From UBA6163 sp031411655 (GTDB lineage Bacteria; Planctomycetota; Planctomycetia; Pirellulales; Pirellulaceae): a stretch of DNA of 64,000 nt. The position numbers and the translations under genes were made by a program. A model generated the notes under the pieces. The model saw only the letters and a program-made list of their open reading frames with translations, ran no database searches and was not told where the DNA came from. Location of the stretch: the NCBI GenBank assembly GCA_031411655.1, contig JANOBM010000122.1, positions 3,665 through 67,664 on the forward strand, given 5' to 3'. Below are positions 33,539 to 42,557 of the stretch, piece by piece (the first letter of the stretch is position 1; every line of letters starts with the position of its first letter).

Positions 33539-36500
33539 GTGTCGAATCGTCCCCACCCCAGAACGTCGCTTCGCACGCTTGGAGACTTGCCACCGCTCAT
33601 CGATTCAACGGTTGGTCTCGCCGCGATCGTCGCGTCGTGGAAACCCTCTGAGTCGCTTGCGTTTGATGGTGTTTTCGGTGGCATACGATCGCTCTTGGCC
33701 GCGATGCTCGCCCGCCACACTTCGCATGTCCTGGTCTTGGTCCCACAGGCTGTCGACGCCGATATTGTTAGCGGCGATTGCATCGCGATGGGCGTTGCTG
33801 ATTCTCTTGCGCTACCGCTCAGCGCAACCGACGGGACACCAGACTCCATACGTGACGCTGATTACGCCGAACGGTTGCAGGTTCTTCAGCGTCTTCGAGG
33901 ACGACAAGCAAACGAACCTCAGCCACTGATCATCACGGCTTACATCGGCGCCGCGATGCAATTGGTGCCCACGCCACAGTCGGTAGCCAATGCAACTCGA
34001 ACGATTGCCGTGGGGGATCGAATCGATGACACGGCGCTACGCCACTGGCTTGCCGAAGCCGGCTTTCATGCGACCACTGCCGTGCAGCTTCCGGGCGAAT
34101 TCAGTCAACGCGGCGGCATTCTAGATATTTTCTCTCCCGATCAACCTTCACCGATCCGTATTGAGCTGTTTGACGATGAGATCGAGTCGATTCGGCGATT
34201 TGATCCTGCTAGTCAACGGAGTATCGAGCCGCTGCGCACCGTCGAAATCGCGGCAGTTGGCGGCGGCCGTGAAAGCCTCGGACCATTATCGGACTACCTT
34301 CCAAGCGATACGATCGTGGTTCTGGTCGACCCCGCCGATTGCAAAAAATCGGCCGAAAGTTTGTTCGCAAGACTCGCGGACACCGCTCAATTCATCGCGT
34401 TTGATGACCTATTAAAAACCTTTGCTGGCAGACGAATTGCTACGGCTGCGACCTTGGGTGAAACGACCGGTGATGTCTGCGTCGATCTTCGGACGACTTC
34501 CGTCGAGAGCTTCGTCGGCGCCATCGATCAAACTCGCAGCCGCGTTGACTCCATTGCCGCCGGCTATGACGTGTTTGTTGTCGGTGACACGCCCGCCGAT
34601 GGTGAGCGACTAACCGAACTACTCGCCGACACCGATGCGTGTCGAAGCGGCCGCTTGCATTTGGCCGTAGCAGGATTGAGTGGTGGGTTTAGGCTGACCG
34701 ACGCGGAGGTATTGGTCCTCACCGGTGCCGAGTTGTTTCATCGCAGCCCTATCCGACGTGGGCGAAGTCGATCGCGCGGCAAGCCGATTGACAGTCTTAC
34801 TCAGCTTGAGCCGGGCGACCTTGTTGTGCACTTGTCGTACGGCATCGGTTTGTACCGAGGTCTAAAGCACATTGAAAAAAATGGTCAGCAACAGGAACAC
34901 CTTGCGATCGAGTTCGATGAGGGTACGACAATCTATGTACCCGCGTCGCGGATCGGCTTAGTCCAACGCTATGTAGGTGGTGGTGGCAGCCGTCCTCGAC
35001 TTGCCAAAATTGGTGGTCAGGCGTGGGGTAAGGCGAGAAAAGCGGCAGAATCCGCGGTCACCGATATGGCATCTGAGCTTTTGGAACTTCAAGCTCAACG
35101 GGCCAGCAAAGTTGGTATCGCTTTCGACGCAGACAATCATTGGCAACACCAGTTCGACGCCAGCTTTCCCTATGTGCCGACGCGAGACCAGGTCACCGCG
35201 ATCGATGCCAGCAAGGACGACATGGAACGTCCCCGGCCGATGGACCGACTGATCTGTGGCGACGTCGGTTACGGAAAAACGGAGGTTGCCATGCGAGCGG
35301 CCTTCAAAGCGGTCGTCAGTGGTTACCAAGTCGCTGTGCTTGTGCCGACCACGGTGCTCGCCGAACAGCACTTCCACAGTTTCACTCAAAGGATGGCGGA
35401 GTTTCCGGTTGAGATCGCCAAGCTCAGCCGATTTGCAAGCGTCGCGGAGCAAAAGGAAACCGTTCGTCGACTGCGTTCAGGCAAGGTCGACATCGTCGTC
35501 GGAACGCATCGTCTGGCAAGTAAAGATGTCGACTTTTCAAACCTTGGCTTGGTGATTGTTGACGAAGAGCAGCGATTTGGCGTGGAGGTAAAAGAACGTT
35601 TGAAGTCGCTCCATCGAAACGTCGACGTGATGACATTGTCCGCTACACCGATTCCACGCACGTTGCACATGGCTTTGGTGGGCGTGCGAGACATCAGCAA
35701 CCTTGAAACACCGCCCGAAGAAAGAATGGCGGTGGAAACACGTGTCGGACGCTGGGATGACAAAGTGCTGCGTTCCGCCATTGTTCGAGAGCTAAATCGC
35801 GGGGGACAAATCTTTTTCGTGCATAACCGAATTGGCGACATGCACGCGGTGGCGGACAGGATTAAGAAGGTTGTTCCAGAAATTCGACTTTCGATCGGGC
35901 ATGGCCAGATGGACGAAGGCGATCTTGAACAAGTCATGGTTGACTTCGTCGAACATAAGTTTGACCTTCTCTTGGCGACGACGATTATCGAGAGCGGACT
36001 CGACATCCCCAATGCCAATACCATCTTCATCGATGACGCGGACCATTATGGATTGAGCGAGCTGCATCAACTTCGTGGCCGTGTGGGACGATACAAGCAT
36101 CAAGCCTACTGTTACCTGATGGTCGCGCCCCATAAACATTTGACGCCAGAGGCCTCCAAACGGCTGCGCGCTATTGAGGAATTTAGCCAAATGGGAGCTG
36201 GCTTCGCGATCTCGATGCGAGATCTCGAAATCCGCGGCGCTGGCAATCTGCTGGGAACTCAGCAAAGTGGCCATATCGCTGCTATCGGCTACGAACTGTA
36301 CTGCCACCTTCTCGAAGATGCCGTCCGTCGCGCTCAGAATCTTCCGCCTAAAATCTCGGCTGAAGTCGACATCGATCTGCCTATCGAAGCGTTTTTGCCG
36401 CCTGAGTACGTTGCCGACTTGCGGCACAAAATTGACCTCTACCGACGCATCGCCAAAATCGACCATGCGGACCAGATCATCGAGATCACCAACGAATTGG

Positions 36501-37075
36501 TCGATCGCTTTGGCGCTTTACCTGCACCAGCCACTCGAATGTTAAAGATCGCAGAAATGCGACTCGATGCCGCGCTTTGGCAAATCGCGGCCATCACGAG
36601 CGACCCTCGATTCATGGTATTGCACTACAGTGATCGGCGGCGCATTGAATCGCTCGCCAAACGATCCCCGGTTCCGGTTCGGATTGTTGACGAACGCAAG
36701 GCGTATGTTCCCATTGATGCCAAAGGCGTTCACGCTCAGTTGCCCACCCGCAATACAGCGGGATTGCCGAACGACATCGACCCGTTTGGCTTGCCTGACG
36801 GTCAAGCATGGCTCGACCTTGCCAATCTTGTTTTCAACGGCATCAAAAAGCCACATGCAGAAGCGTCGACAAAAACCGCTAGCGTCAATCAACACGCTTC
36901 TACAAAGGAACCATCCGTTGCACCCAAACCGATGGGGCGTCAAACATCGAAACCGCTTCCTCCGCCTCCTAAGGCTCGGTATCGCCACGAAAAAAAATCG
37001 GAAGGTGCGCCTCCGCTTGCTTCACTGCTTCGGGGCCTCACCAGTCGGTCAAAGGACCCGTTGGATGAGTCGTGA
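33539..37075 (+). CDS. mfd: Transcription-repair coupling factor Mfd
   Basis: Mfd removes stalled RNA polymerase and recruits UvrA to template-strand lesions. The 1178-residue protein has an N-terminal UvrB-homology region, the CarD-like RNA-polymerase-interaction domain (LEPGDLVVHLSYGIGLYRG, about residue 425), a translocase core with Walker A CGDVGYGKTEVAMRA (about 577), a DEEQRFG box (about 675) and LSATPIPRTLHMAL, and a C-terminal TRCF domain. A basic/proline-rich tail (KPLPPPPKARYRHEKK) follows. The start is GTG. The 3' end overlaps the 3' end of the convergent dGTPase gene by 38 bp. Confidence 0.95.
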   Translation: MSNRPHPRTSLRTLGDLPPLIDSTVGLAAIVASWKPSESLAFDGVFGGIRSLLAAMLARHTSHVLVLVPQAVDADIVSGDCIAMGVADSLALPLSATDGTPDSIRDADYAERLQVLQRLRGRQANEPQPLIITAYIGAAMQLVPTPQSVANATRTIAVGDRIDDTALRHWLAEAGFHATTAVQLPGEFSQRGGILDIFSPDQPSPIRIELFDDEIESIRRFDPASQRSIEPLRTVEIAAVGGGRESLGPLSDYLPSDTIVVLVDPADCKKSAESLFARLADTAQFIAFDDLLKTFAGRRIATAATLGETTGDVCVDLRTTSVESFVGAIDQTRSRVDSIAAGYDVFVVGDTPADGERLTELLADTDACRSGRLHLAVAGLSGGFRLTDAEVLVLTGAELFHRSPIRRGRSRSRGKPIDSLTQLEPGDLVVHLSYGIGLYRGLKHIEKNGQQQEHLAIEFDEGTTIYVPASRIGLVQRYVGGGGSRPRLAKIGGQAWGKARKAAESAVTDMASELLELQAQRASKVGIAFDADNHWQHQFDASFPYVPTRDQVTAIDASKDDMERPRPMDRLICGDVGYGKTEVAMRAAFKAVVSGYQVAVLVPTTVLAEQHFHSFTQRMAEFPVEIAKLSRFASVAEQKETVRRLRSGKVDIVVGTHRLASKDVDFSNLGLVIVDEEQRFGVEVKERLKSLHRNVDVMTLSATPIPRTLHMALVGVRDISNLETPPEERMAVETRVGRWDDKVLRSAIVRELNRGGQIFFVHNRIGDMHAVADRIKKVVPEIRLSIGHGQMDEGDLEQVMVDFVEHKFDLLLATTIIESGLDIPNANTIFIDDADHYGLSELHQLRGRVGRYKHQAYCYLMVAPHKHLTPEASKRLRAIEEFSQMGAGFAISMRDLEIRGAGNLLGTQQSGHIAAIGYELYCHLLEDAVRRAQNLPPKISAEVDIDLPIEAFLPPEYVADLRHKIDLYRRIAKIDHADQIIEITNELVDRFGALPAPATRMLKIAEMRLDAALWQIAAITSDPRFMVLHYSDRRRIESLAKRSPVPVRIVDERKAYVPIDAKGVHAQLPTRNTAGLPNDIDPFGLPDGQAWLDLANLVFNGIKKPHAEASTKTASVNQHASTKEPSVAPKPMGRQTSKPLPPPPKARYRHEKKSEGAPPLASLLRGLTSRSKDPLDES

Positions 37076-38180
37076 AATACTGATGTTGAACGTCGAAAAA
37101 ACGATCGGTCATCCCAGCGAGGTAATCACCCACACTCCGTTGGACGCCAACCTCTGTCGCCCGTGTTCGAAAGCGTAGGGGAAGTCGATCGGGACGTTCC
37201 ATCAAGCCGACAAGAAGCTCATGCAACCGGCTACTAGCCGCTTCGCGAACTTTGACCAGTCGGGCATGTCGGTAAACCGCATCAAACAAGAACGCTTCTA
37301 ACTCGGCACGTTCCTCTGCGATCTCAGGTGAGTGCTTAATTCGAATGCCCGCAGCCCGAATGTCATCAGCCGTCCTACCATCGACCGCGCGAAGCGTCTC
37401 GGTCGCAGACTCCAAAAGGTCACCGATCTGCAGGTCGACCAACTCATGTACAAGTGCCTGGCGGGTACGACTGGGCGGTAAGACACCGTAACGACGTCGA
37501 ACTTGCTCGGCGGCCCGCGCGATTAACCTTAGTCGCAAACATTCCGAGTACTCAATCATCCCCATCTGCAATGCATCGTCGACGTCATGAGCGTCGTAGG
37601 CAATCGAGTCCGCCAAGTCGACGATTTGTACTTCAAACAGGGGCGATCTCCCGACGGCTGCGGCGGCTTTGTGAGCGCGAGTGTCCTGTCCCGCCAACAC
37701 TTCCAACGATAAATTCAAGCCGGGAAAATCAGTGTATCGCTGTTCCAGTTCGGTCACGATCGTAATCGCGAACTGATTGTGTGAAAAACCGCCCCACGGT
37801 TGAAGCGTCTCCGCGAGCACATCCTCTCCACAATGTCCAAATGGAGGATGCCCGATATCATGAACCAACGCGAGAGTCTCGGTCAAATCCTCATTCAATT
37901 GCAACGTTCTGGCGATGGTTCGTGCAACCGATGCGACTTCGAAGGTATGCGTCAATCTCGTACGGTGATACTCACCCATCTCACCGGTGAACACTTGCAT
38001 CTTCCCTGATAACCTGCGAAAAGCCGATGAATGCAACACACGATCGCGATCTCGAGCAAACGGTCCACGATAATCGTGTGCCGGCTCAGGCCGCATCCGA
38101 CCGCGACTATCACGACTGTGCATTGCATAACTGGCAAGCAATAAATGCTCTCGATCATCAACTCGACGAAGATCAATCAT
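37038..38180 (-). CDS. dgt: Deoxyguanosinetriphosphate triphosphohydrolase-like (HD domain)
   Basis: A 380-residue HD-domain protein: RRLSGKMQVF, LTHTFEVASVARTIARTL, then LALVHDIGHPPFGHCGE contains the H...HD metal motif and the characteristic GHPPFGH of dGTPase. It hydrolyses dNTPs to nucleosides and triphosphate, controlling dNTP pools. The ATG at 38180 (MIDLRRVDDREHL) follows a GAGGA ribosome-binding site and is preferred to a TTG at 38252. Transcribed divergently from ispE. Confidence 0.9.
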   Translation of the reverse strand: MIDLRRVDDREHLLLASYAMHSRDSRGRMRPEPAHDYRGPFARDRDRVLHSSAFRRLSGKMQVFTGEMGEYHRTRLTHTFEVASVARTIARTLQLNEDLTETLALVHDIGHPPFGHCGEDVLAETLQPWGGFSHNQFAITIVTELEQRYTDFPGLNLSLEVLAGQDTRAHKAAAAVGRSPLFEVQIVDLADSIAYDAHDVDDALQMGMIEYSECLRLRLIARAAEQVRRRYGVLPPSRTRQALVHELVDLQIGDLLESATETLRAVDGRTADDIRAAGIRIKHSPEIAEERAELEAFLFDAVYRHARLVKVREAASSRLHELLVGLMERPDRLPLRFRTRATEVGVQRSVGDYLAGMTDRFFDVQHQYFTTHPTGPLTDW

Positions 38181-38346
38181 CCAATTCCGATCCTCGTTGG
38201 CAGAAAACACGGCTCGAGCCACGGTAAAACCTTCAGGCGATGGGGGCAGCAACGGGAAAACGGCCGGGACCTAGCCCAATCGCCCGCTCACCATCCAGTG
38301 TAGAAAAAACTAAGACCCCAACGCAAACCTTCCTTTTGAAGCTCCT

Positions 38347-39393
38347 GTGCCTCCCGCATTCCCCCAACAATCGGTCATCGTTCGCGCGCCAGCGAAGCTC
38401 AACTTGTCTCTCGAACTGCTTCGGCGACGAGAGGACGGCTATCACGAAATCGATACGGTGATGGTGCCGATCAATTGCTTCGACACGATTTTGATCCGCC
38501 GAGCGAATCACGATGGTATTCGAATCGATACGAAGTGGTGGCCGAACGAACAAGCTTGGCTCAGTGAATTGGGCGACCCCGAGTCCAGATCATTGCTTGA
38601 CATACCCGCGGACAGCCGAAATTTGATCCATCGAGCCATCACGGCAACATCGGCACTAGCAAACGACCCGCAGCGGGCTCCCGTGGGAATTCCTGACGGA
38701 TTTGAGGTACGGGTGCGCAAGCGGATTCCAGCGGGGGCAGGAATGGGAGGTGCAAGCAGCGACGCGGCGGCCGCCATTCGGGCAACTGCATGGCTCATGG
38801 GCCTGAGTTCCCAAGATCCACGGCTTTGGCAGGTTGCCGAAACGATTGGTAGTGACGTTCCCTTTTTCCTGGGCGACCGGAATACGCAATCCGGCGATCG
38901 ACACCGGCCGCCGACGGTGCTCGCGGCACGAGCCCAAGGCCGCGGGGAAATCATTACACCCGTATGCCTAGGAAAAGCCCTCCGGTTTATTGTCATTTTT
39001 CCCGCGACGGCACTATCAACGCCGCTGGTTTATCGCCATGCGAAGATACCCGCTGCGCCACAGCCCTCGGACGGGCTATTGGAAGCGATGAAAAACGGGG
39101 CCCCGGAGCTCATCGGACACGAGATGCAAAACCGGCTTTCCGAGCCAGCGGTAGTATTGTCCGCATTGGTTGCCGATTTACTCCGTCTGATGTGGCGGAG
39201 CGGGCTCCCACACTGTCAACTAACGGGCAGTGGGTCGGCCTGCTTTTCGCTTCTCGGTGAAAATGACGATATAACCTTATTGATAAAAAACGTTCGCCGT
39301 ACACTCGCTAGCGCTGATCTGAAGTCCCACATTATCGCTGCTCGTACCACCACCGTTCCGCAACGCCTGTTTTTCAAAGAGACCGTTTATTAA
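38347..39393 (+). CDS. ispE: 4-diphosphocytidyl-2-C-methyl-D-erythritol kinase IspE
   Basis: IspE phosphorylates CDP-methylerythritol in the MEP isoprenoid pathway. The GHMP kinase features are visible: APAKLNLSLELL and EDGYHEIDTV at the N-terminus, then the phosphate loop PAGAGMGGASSDAAA, SDVPFF, and a C-terminal LTGSGSACFSLL. Length 348 is slightly above the usual 280-310 because of an insertion near residue 180 (RNTQSGDRHRPP). The start is GTG. spoVG follows, a neighbourhood also seen in Bacillus. ispG, another MEP gene, is at 57.9 kb. Confidence 0.93.
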   Translation: MPPAFPQQSVIVRAPAKLNLSLELLRRREDGYHEIDTVMVPINCFDTILIRRANHDGIRIDTKWWPNEQAWLSELGDPESRSLLDIPADSRNLIHRAITATSALANDPQRAPVGIPDGFEVRVRKRIPAGAGMGGASSDAAAAIRATAWLMGLSSQDPRLWQVAETIGSDVPFFLGDRNTQSGDRHRPPTVLAARAQGRGEIITPVCLGKALRFIVIFPATALSTPLVYRHAKIPAAPQPSDGLLEAMKNGAPELIGHEMQNRLSEPAVVLSALVADLLRLMWRSGLPHCQLTGSGSACFSLLGENDDITLLIKNVRRTLASADLKSHIIAARTTTVPQRLFFKETVY

Positions 39394-39442
39394 CTGAGGC
39401 ATGGTTCCGATAGAAAATGAATGCAGCAAAGGCCGCCAAGAC

Positions 39443-39459
39443 GCTGAGCAAGTCTCAGC
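39443..39459 (+). terminator. Putative terminator after ispE
   Basis: GCTGAG-CAAGT-CTCAGC (6-bp stem, 5-nt loop) is followed by AGTGAATCTTCTTTT, a T-rich stretch. It lies 50 nt after the ispE stop, so ispE and spoVG may be separate transcripts. Confidence 0.5.
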
Positions 39460-39583
39460 AGTGAATCTTCTTTTGGCGAACTTCGCTCCATCAAAACCTA
39501 GAAAAGCTAAGTGTCCCATTACTAGATCATTTCCCATTGGATTTTGAGTTCTGCCTTCTGCAACCGGTTAGGGAGAGTCGGCC

Positions 39584-40189
39584 GTGCAAGTCACTGAAGT
39601 CCGCATCAAATTGATGGAGCAAAGCGAAGATCGCTTGCGTGCGTTTTGTAGCGTTACGCTTGACGATGCCTTTGTCGTTCGCGACCTGAAGATCATTGAT
39701 GGCGCCGGAGGCCCTTTTGTCGCGATGCCCAGTCGCAAGTTATCGGGACATTGCCCACGATGCGGCTACAAGAATCACCTTCGAGCGGCTTACTGCAACC
39801 AATGTGGCGTTAAATTGAGAGTTGCCGCCTCGATCGACTCGCCACAAAAGCTTTACGCCGACGTGGCTCATCCAATCAACAGCGAATGTCGTGAGATGAT
39901 CTCGATCGCAGTGCTCGCCGAGTTTGCGGCGGAGCTAAAACGAGCGTCCGAACCGGGTTACCGTTCACGCTATGATGACGATTTCGAAGCGATCTCAGAA
40001 TCCGATGAAAGATTCACAAGAGTTGACTTGAAAGAATCGAGCCTTTCGTCACCACTGACCGACGTTTCGCAGGGATCGGGGGCAAACCTCCCAGGCCCGC
40101 CAACACCACATTTAGATCACCCCTCAAACGAAACCAACGCACCAGCGTCGGAGACTTCCAAGGAGTCTTTTGGAGAGGGGATTTTTTAG
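39584..40189 (+). CDS. SpoVG family protein with an inserted zinc ribbon
   Basis: SpoVG is a small RNA/DNA-binding regulator. The 201-residue protein matches SpoVG at residues 1-50 (MQVTEVRIKLM, DDAFVVRDLKIIDGAGGPFVAMPSRK) and resumes at YADVAHPINSECREMISIAVL. Between them a C-x2-C...C-x2-C zinc ribbon (CPRCGYKNHLRAAYCNQCG) replaces the short loop of the normal protein. The C-terminal third is acidic and Ser/Pro-rich, probably disordered. The GTG start is supported by an AGGGAGAG site 8 nt upstream. The ispE-spoVG neighbourhood is ancient. The insertion suggests a new nucleic-acid or protein contact in this lineage. Confidence 0.88.
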   Translation: MQVTEVRIKLMEQSEDRLRAFCSVTLDDAFVVRDLKIIDGAGGPFVAMPSRKLSGHCPRCGYKNHLRAAYCNQCGVKLRVAASIDSPQKLYADVAHPINSECREMISIAVLAEFAAELKRASEPGYRSRYDDDFEAISESDERFTRVDLKESSLSSPLTDVSQGSGANLPGPPTPHLDHPSNETNAPASETSKESFGEGIF

Positions 40190-40238
40190 AACGGAGTTTT
40201 GATTGCGGCGCACCAACCCATCCCGCTTGCTCTCCCAT

Positions 40239-41024
40239 TTATTTGCTCATTCTGCTGTCATCTCCCTTTAAGTCAACGATCCGACTGCTCATTGGCCGTG
40301 GTAGAGGGAACGGTGCCTTGGCCGACAAATCCGACGTTCTGCTTGCAATCACATCGATGCGAATCTGCCCCGGTCCATCAATTTGTACACCCGAAGCACG
40401 TTCCGTTGGCTCTAACGATTTCATCGCACCGCGACTGAGCCGAGCGACAACAGTATCGCTCCTTTCCGCATCGGCCTTCATCGCAAGCGAGTAGCCCTCG
40501 TCGTTAGGAGTCAAAACAACGTCATCGCTACCTGTGGCACCAAGTTCGGATCGATCGTCCACTGCGGCGTTTCCGTCATCATCGACGGCCGCGACACCTG
40601 GCATCCGATCATTCCCTGCGGTGATGAACACGATCGCCTCTGGATCCCAGACCGAAATGTGTAGTTCGACGGGTCCGTCATCAATCCGTTCCAATGATTC
40701 ACAGTCCGACTTCAATAACTTTTCGGTCGTCAATCCGCCTCGCAAGCGGCGTTCACCATCCCTGCAAATCGATGCTAGGGGAGCCTGATCGGTCCCGAAG
40801 AAATCAATGCGATCTTTTTTAACCTTCACGGAATGGACCGAATCGTTGATGACCCCCAGCCAAGAGAGGTGAGGCACTTTTTGGCTGACGTTTTGCTGAC
40901 GTGTCCGTCCAGCAAGTAGTATTGAACCGACTCGAAGACCACAGCCGATCGCGATGACAACAAACAACGCACCGATGACGATCCGATCGCCTCGTCCTTG
41001 GGGTTGCATGATGTCAAACTCCAC
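40239..41024 (-). CDS. Membrane-anchored protein with a DDDGN motif, unknown function
   Basis: A 261-residue protein with one N-terminal membrane segment (VIGALFVVIAIGCGLRVGSILL). A central region, NDRMPGVAAVDDDGNAAVDD followed by RSELGATGSDD, is an acidic loop resembling calcium-binding dockerin/EF-type repeats that recur in planctomycete proteins. The rest is unrecognised. The start may be GTG 41024 or ATG 41009. Role unknown. Confidence 0.65.
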   Translation of the reverse strand: MEFDIMQPQGRGDRIVIGALFVVIAIGCGLRVGSILLAGRTRQQNVSQKVPHLSWLGVINDSVHSVKVKKDRIDFFGTDQAPLASICRDGERRLRGGLTTEKLLKSDCESLERIDDGPVELHISVWDPEAIVFITAGNDRMPGVAAVDDDGNAAVDDRSELGATGSDDVVLTPNDEGYSLAMKADAERSDTVVARLSRGAMKSLEPTERASGVQIDGPGQIRIDVIASRTSDLSAKAPFPLPRPMSSRIVDLKGDDSRMSK

Positions 41025-41282
41025 TGGTTGTCGTCGCTAGGACGTTGCGATTGCGCGAGATGAAATTCCGTGCTTAATGCTGTTATCGCAAGCGATGGCT
41101 GTCGTGACAGCGGGGCTTTGTCATTTTTAAGGAATGCGACCTGCGCTGTGACAAGAGACAAGTGACAAGCGACAAGTGAACTCGCCACACACAAGCAAAA
41201 TGACTACGCAACTCCGTTTCAACCGGGAGTGACGGAAAAAGGCTTCCGTCAAACTTCACAGAGACACGTTCACCCGCGGCAC

Positions 41283-42263
41283 CTAAGCTGCATCACGCCT
41301 GGACTCTCGTGATGATAGGCTGAGGCGAGGCCGTTGCCGAGGCGAGGCTAATTCTTCGGCGGACTCGTTTCGGTGGAGGTGAACATCCATCTGCGGGAAC
41401 GGAATCTGGATTCCAGACGCATCGAGTCGGCGTTTGATTTCCTGGGTAAGAAGCTCCGTCACGAGGAAAAAGTCGGCCGTGGCGACCCAAAATCGCACCT
41501 TCCACTGTACGGAACTGTCTGCAAGCGTTCCCAAGATAATCGCATATCCACGCCCTTCGCCATCGATCAATTTATGACGAAGACTTTCAGCGGCGGCCGT
41601 TAACGCTTCACGAGTAGAATCCAAACTTGCGGAGTAGGCGACCCCGACAATCACCTCCACTCGCCGGTGCTTGTGATAGCTGACGTTTTCGATGGTTCCA
41701 CCGGATATTGAACTATTGGGAATGATCAAACGTCGGTTGTCGGGTGTATCAAGAGTGGTGGTAAACAAGTCGATTTCATTGACTTTGCCCATCACTCCAG
41801 CGGCGTTGATCAAATCACCCACTTTGAACGGCCGAAAAACTAGCAGCAGGACACCGGCGGAAAAGTTACTTAGCGTTCCCTGAAAGGCGAGTCCGATCGC
41901 AAAACCGGCAGCCGCCAAAATCGTTGCAGCGCCGTTATTTTTAATGCCTATCTAATTGCAAACGACTCCGACCACGGACAGCAAGACCGTGTAAAAAGTT
42001 ACACGACCGATGAATTTACCAAGCGTCTCGTCAATGCGTTTGCAGATCGGCCCGCTAATGGTTCTGGCAACGAATTTTGCGACCAGGTATCCAATAAAAA
42101 CGGCAATCAGAGCAACAGTCGCGGGCAGCAGGTACTTCGTCGCAATATCCAGTAGAACCGTCGGGTCTCCACTCATGAGGCGATTGAACGACTCGCGCGC
42201 GGTCTCGCCGACGACGGCAAGACCCCGATCGACCGTTTGTTCGATGTTTGGCTGGTCCGGCAT
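41283..42263 (-). pseudogene. MscS-like mechanosensitive channel interrupted by an amber codon
   Basis: The frame from ATG 42263 encodes a membrane protein (TKYLLPATVALIAVFIGYLVA, LGKFIGRVTFYTVLLSVVGVV) and stops at TAG 41952-41954. The same frame then continues without further breaks as IGIKNNGAATILAAAGFAIG, LSNFSAGVLLLVFRPFKVGD and the cytoplasmic MscS domain (IPNSSISGGTIENVS) to 41283. The join is inside the third, pore-lining helix region, so the first product would lack the pore and the second would lack its anchor. A single base change would restore one protein. TAG is used as a normal stop elsewhere here, so recoding is unlikely. Could be a sequencing error or recent loss. Confidence 0.85.
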
Positions 42264-42557
42264 GCTCTTCACTCGACAGAACTGAAAGATGGGAAGTCCG
42301 GGTGGGAAATAACCTGTACCCGGTGCCAAGGTAAAGAGCAGTCCGCATTCCGCTTGTCGAGCCAGACGTCACTTGGCCTGAAAGCGTCGATTGATTCGAC
42401 GATTCTACGATTCGGCGTTGAGCTTCGATGGATTGATCGACCGCAACGTGATAACTTCTCGCTTGCCTTGCGAGAGTTTTTTCACCGGCCCTTCCTCCCC
42501 ATTCATGCTGGAAACCACGACGTGACCAACCCACCGCAGACCCCGCACGCCGGCCTG

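Noticed and set aside
41140..41180. Short gacaag repeats downstream of the region before mscS
   Set aside because: Only a few 7-8 nt imperfect units; too short and irregular to assign a function.
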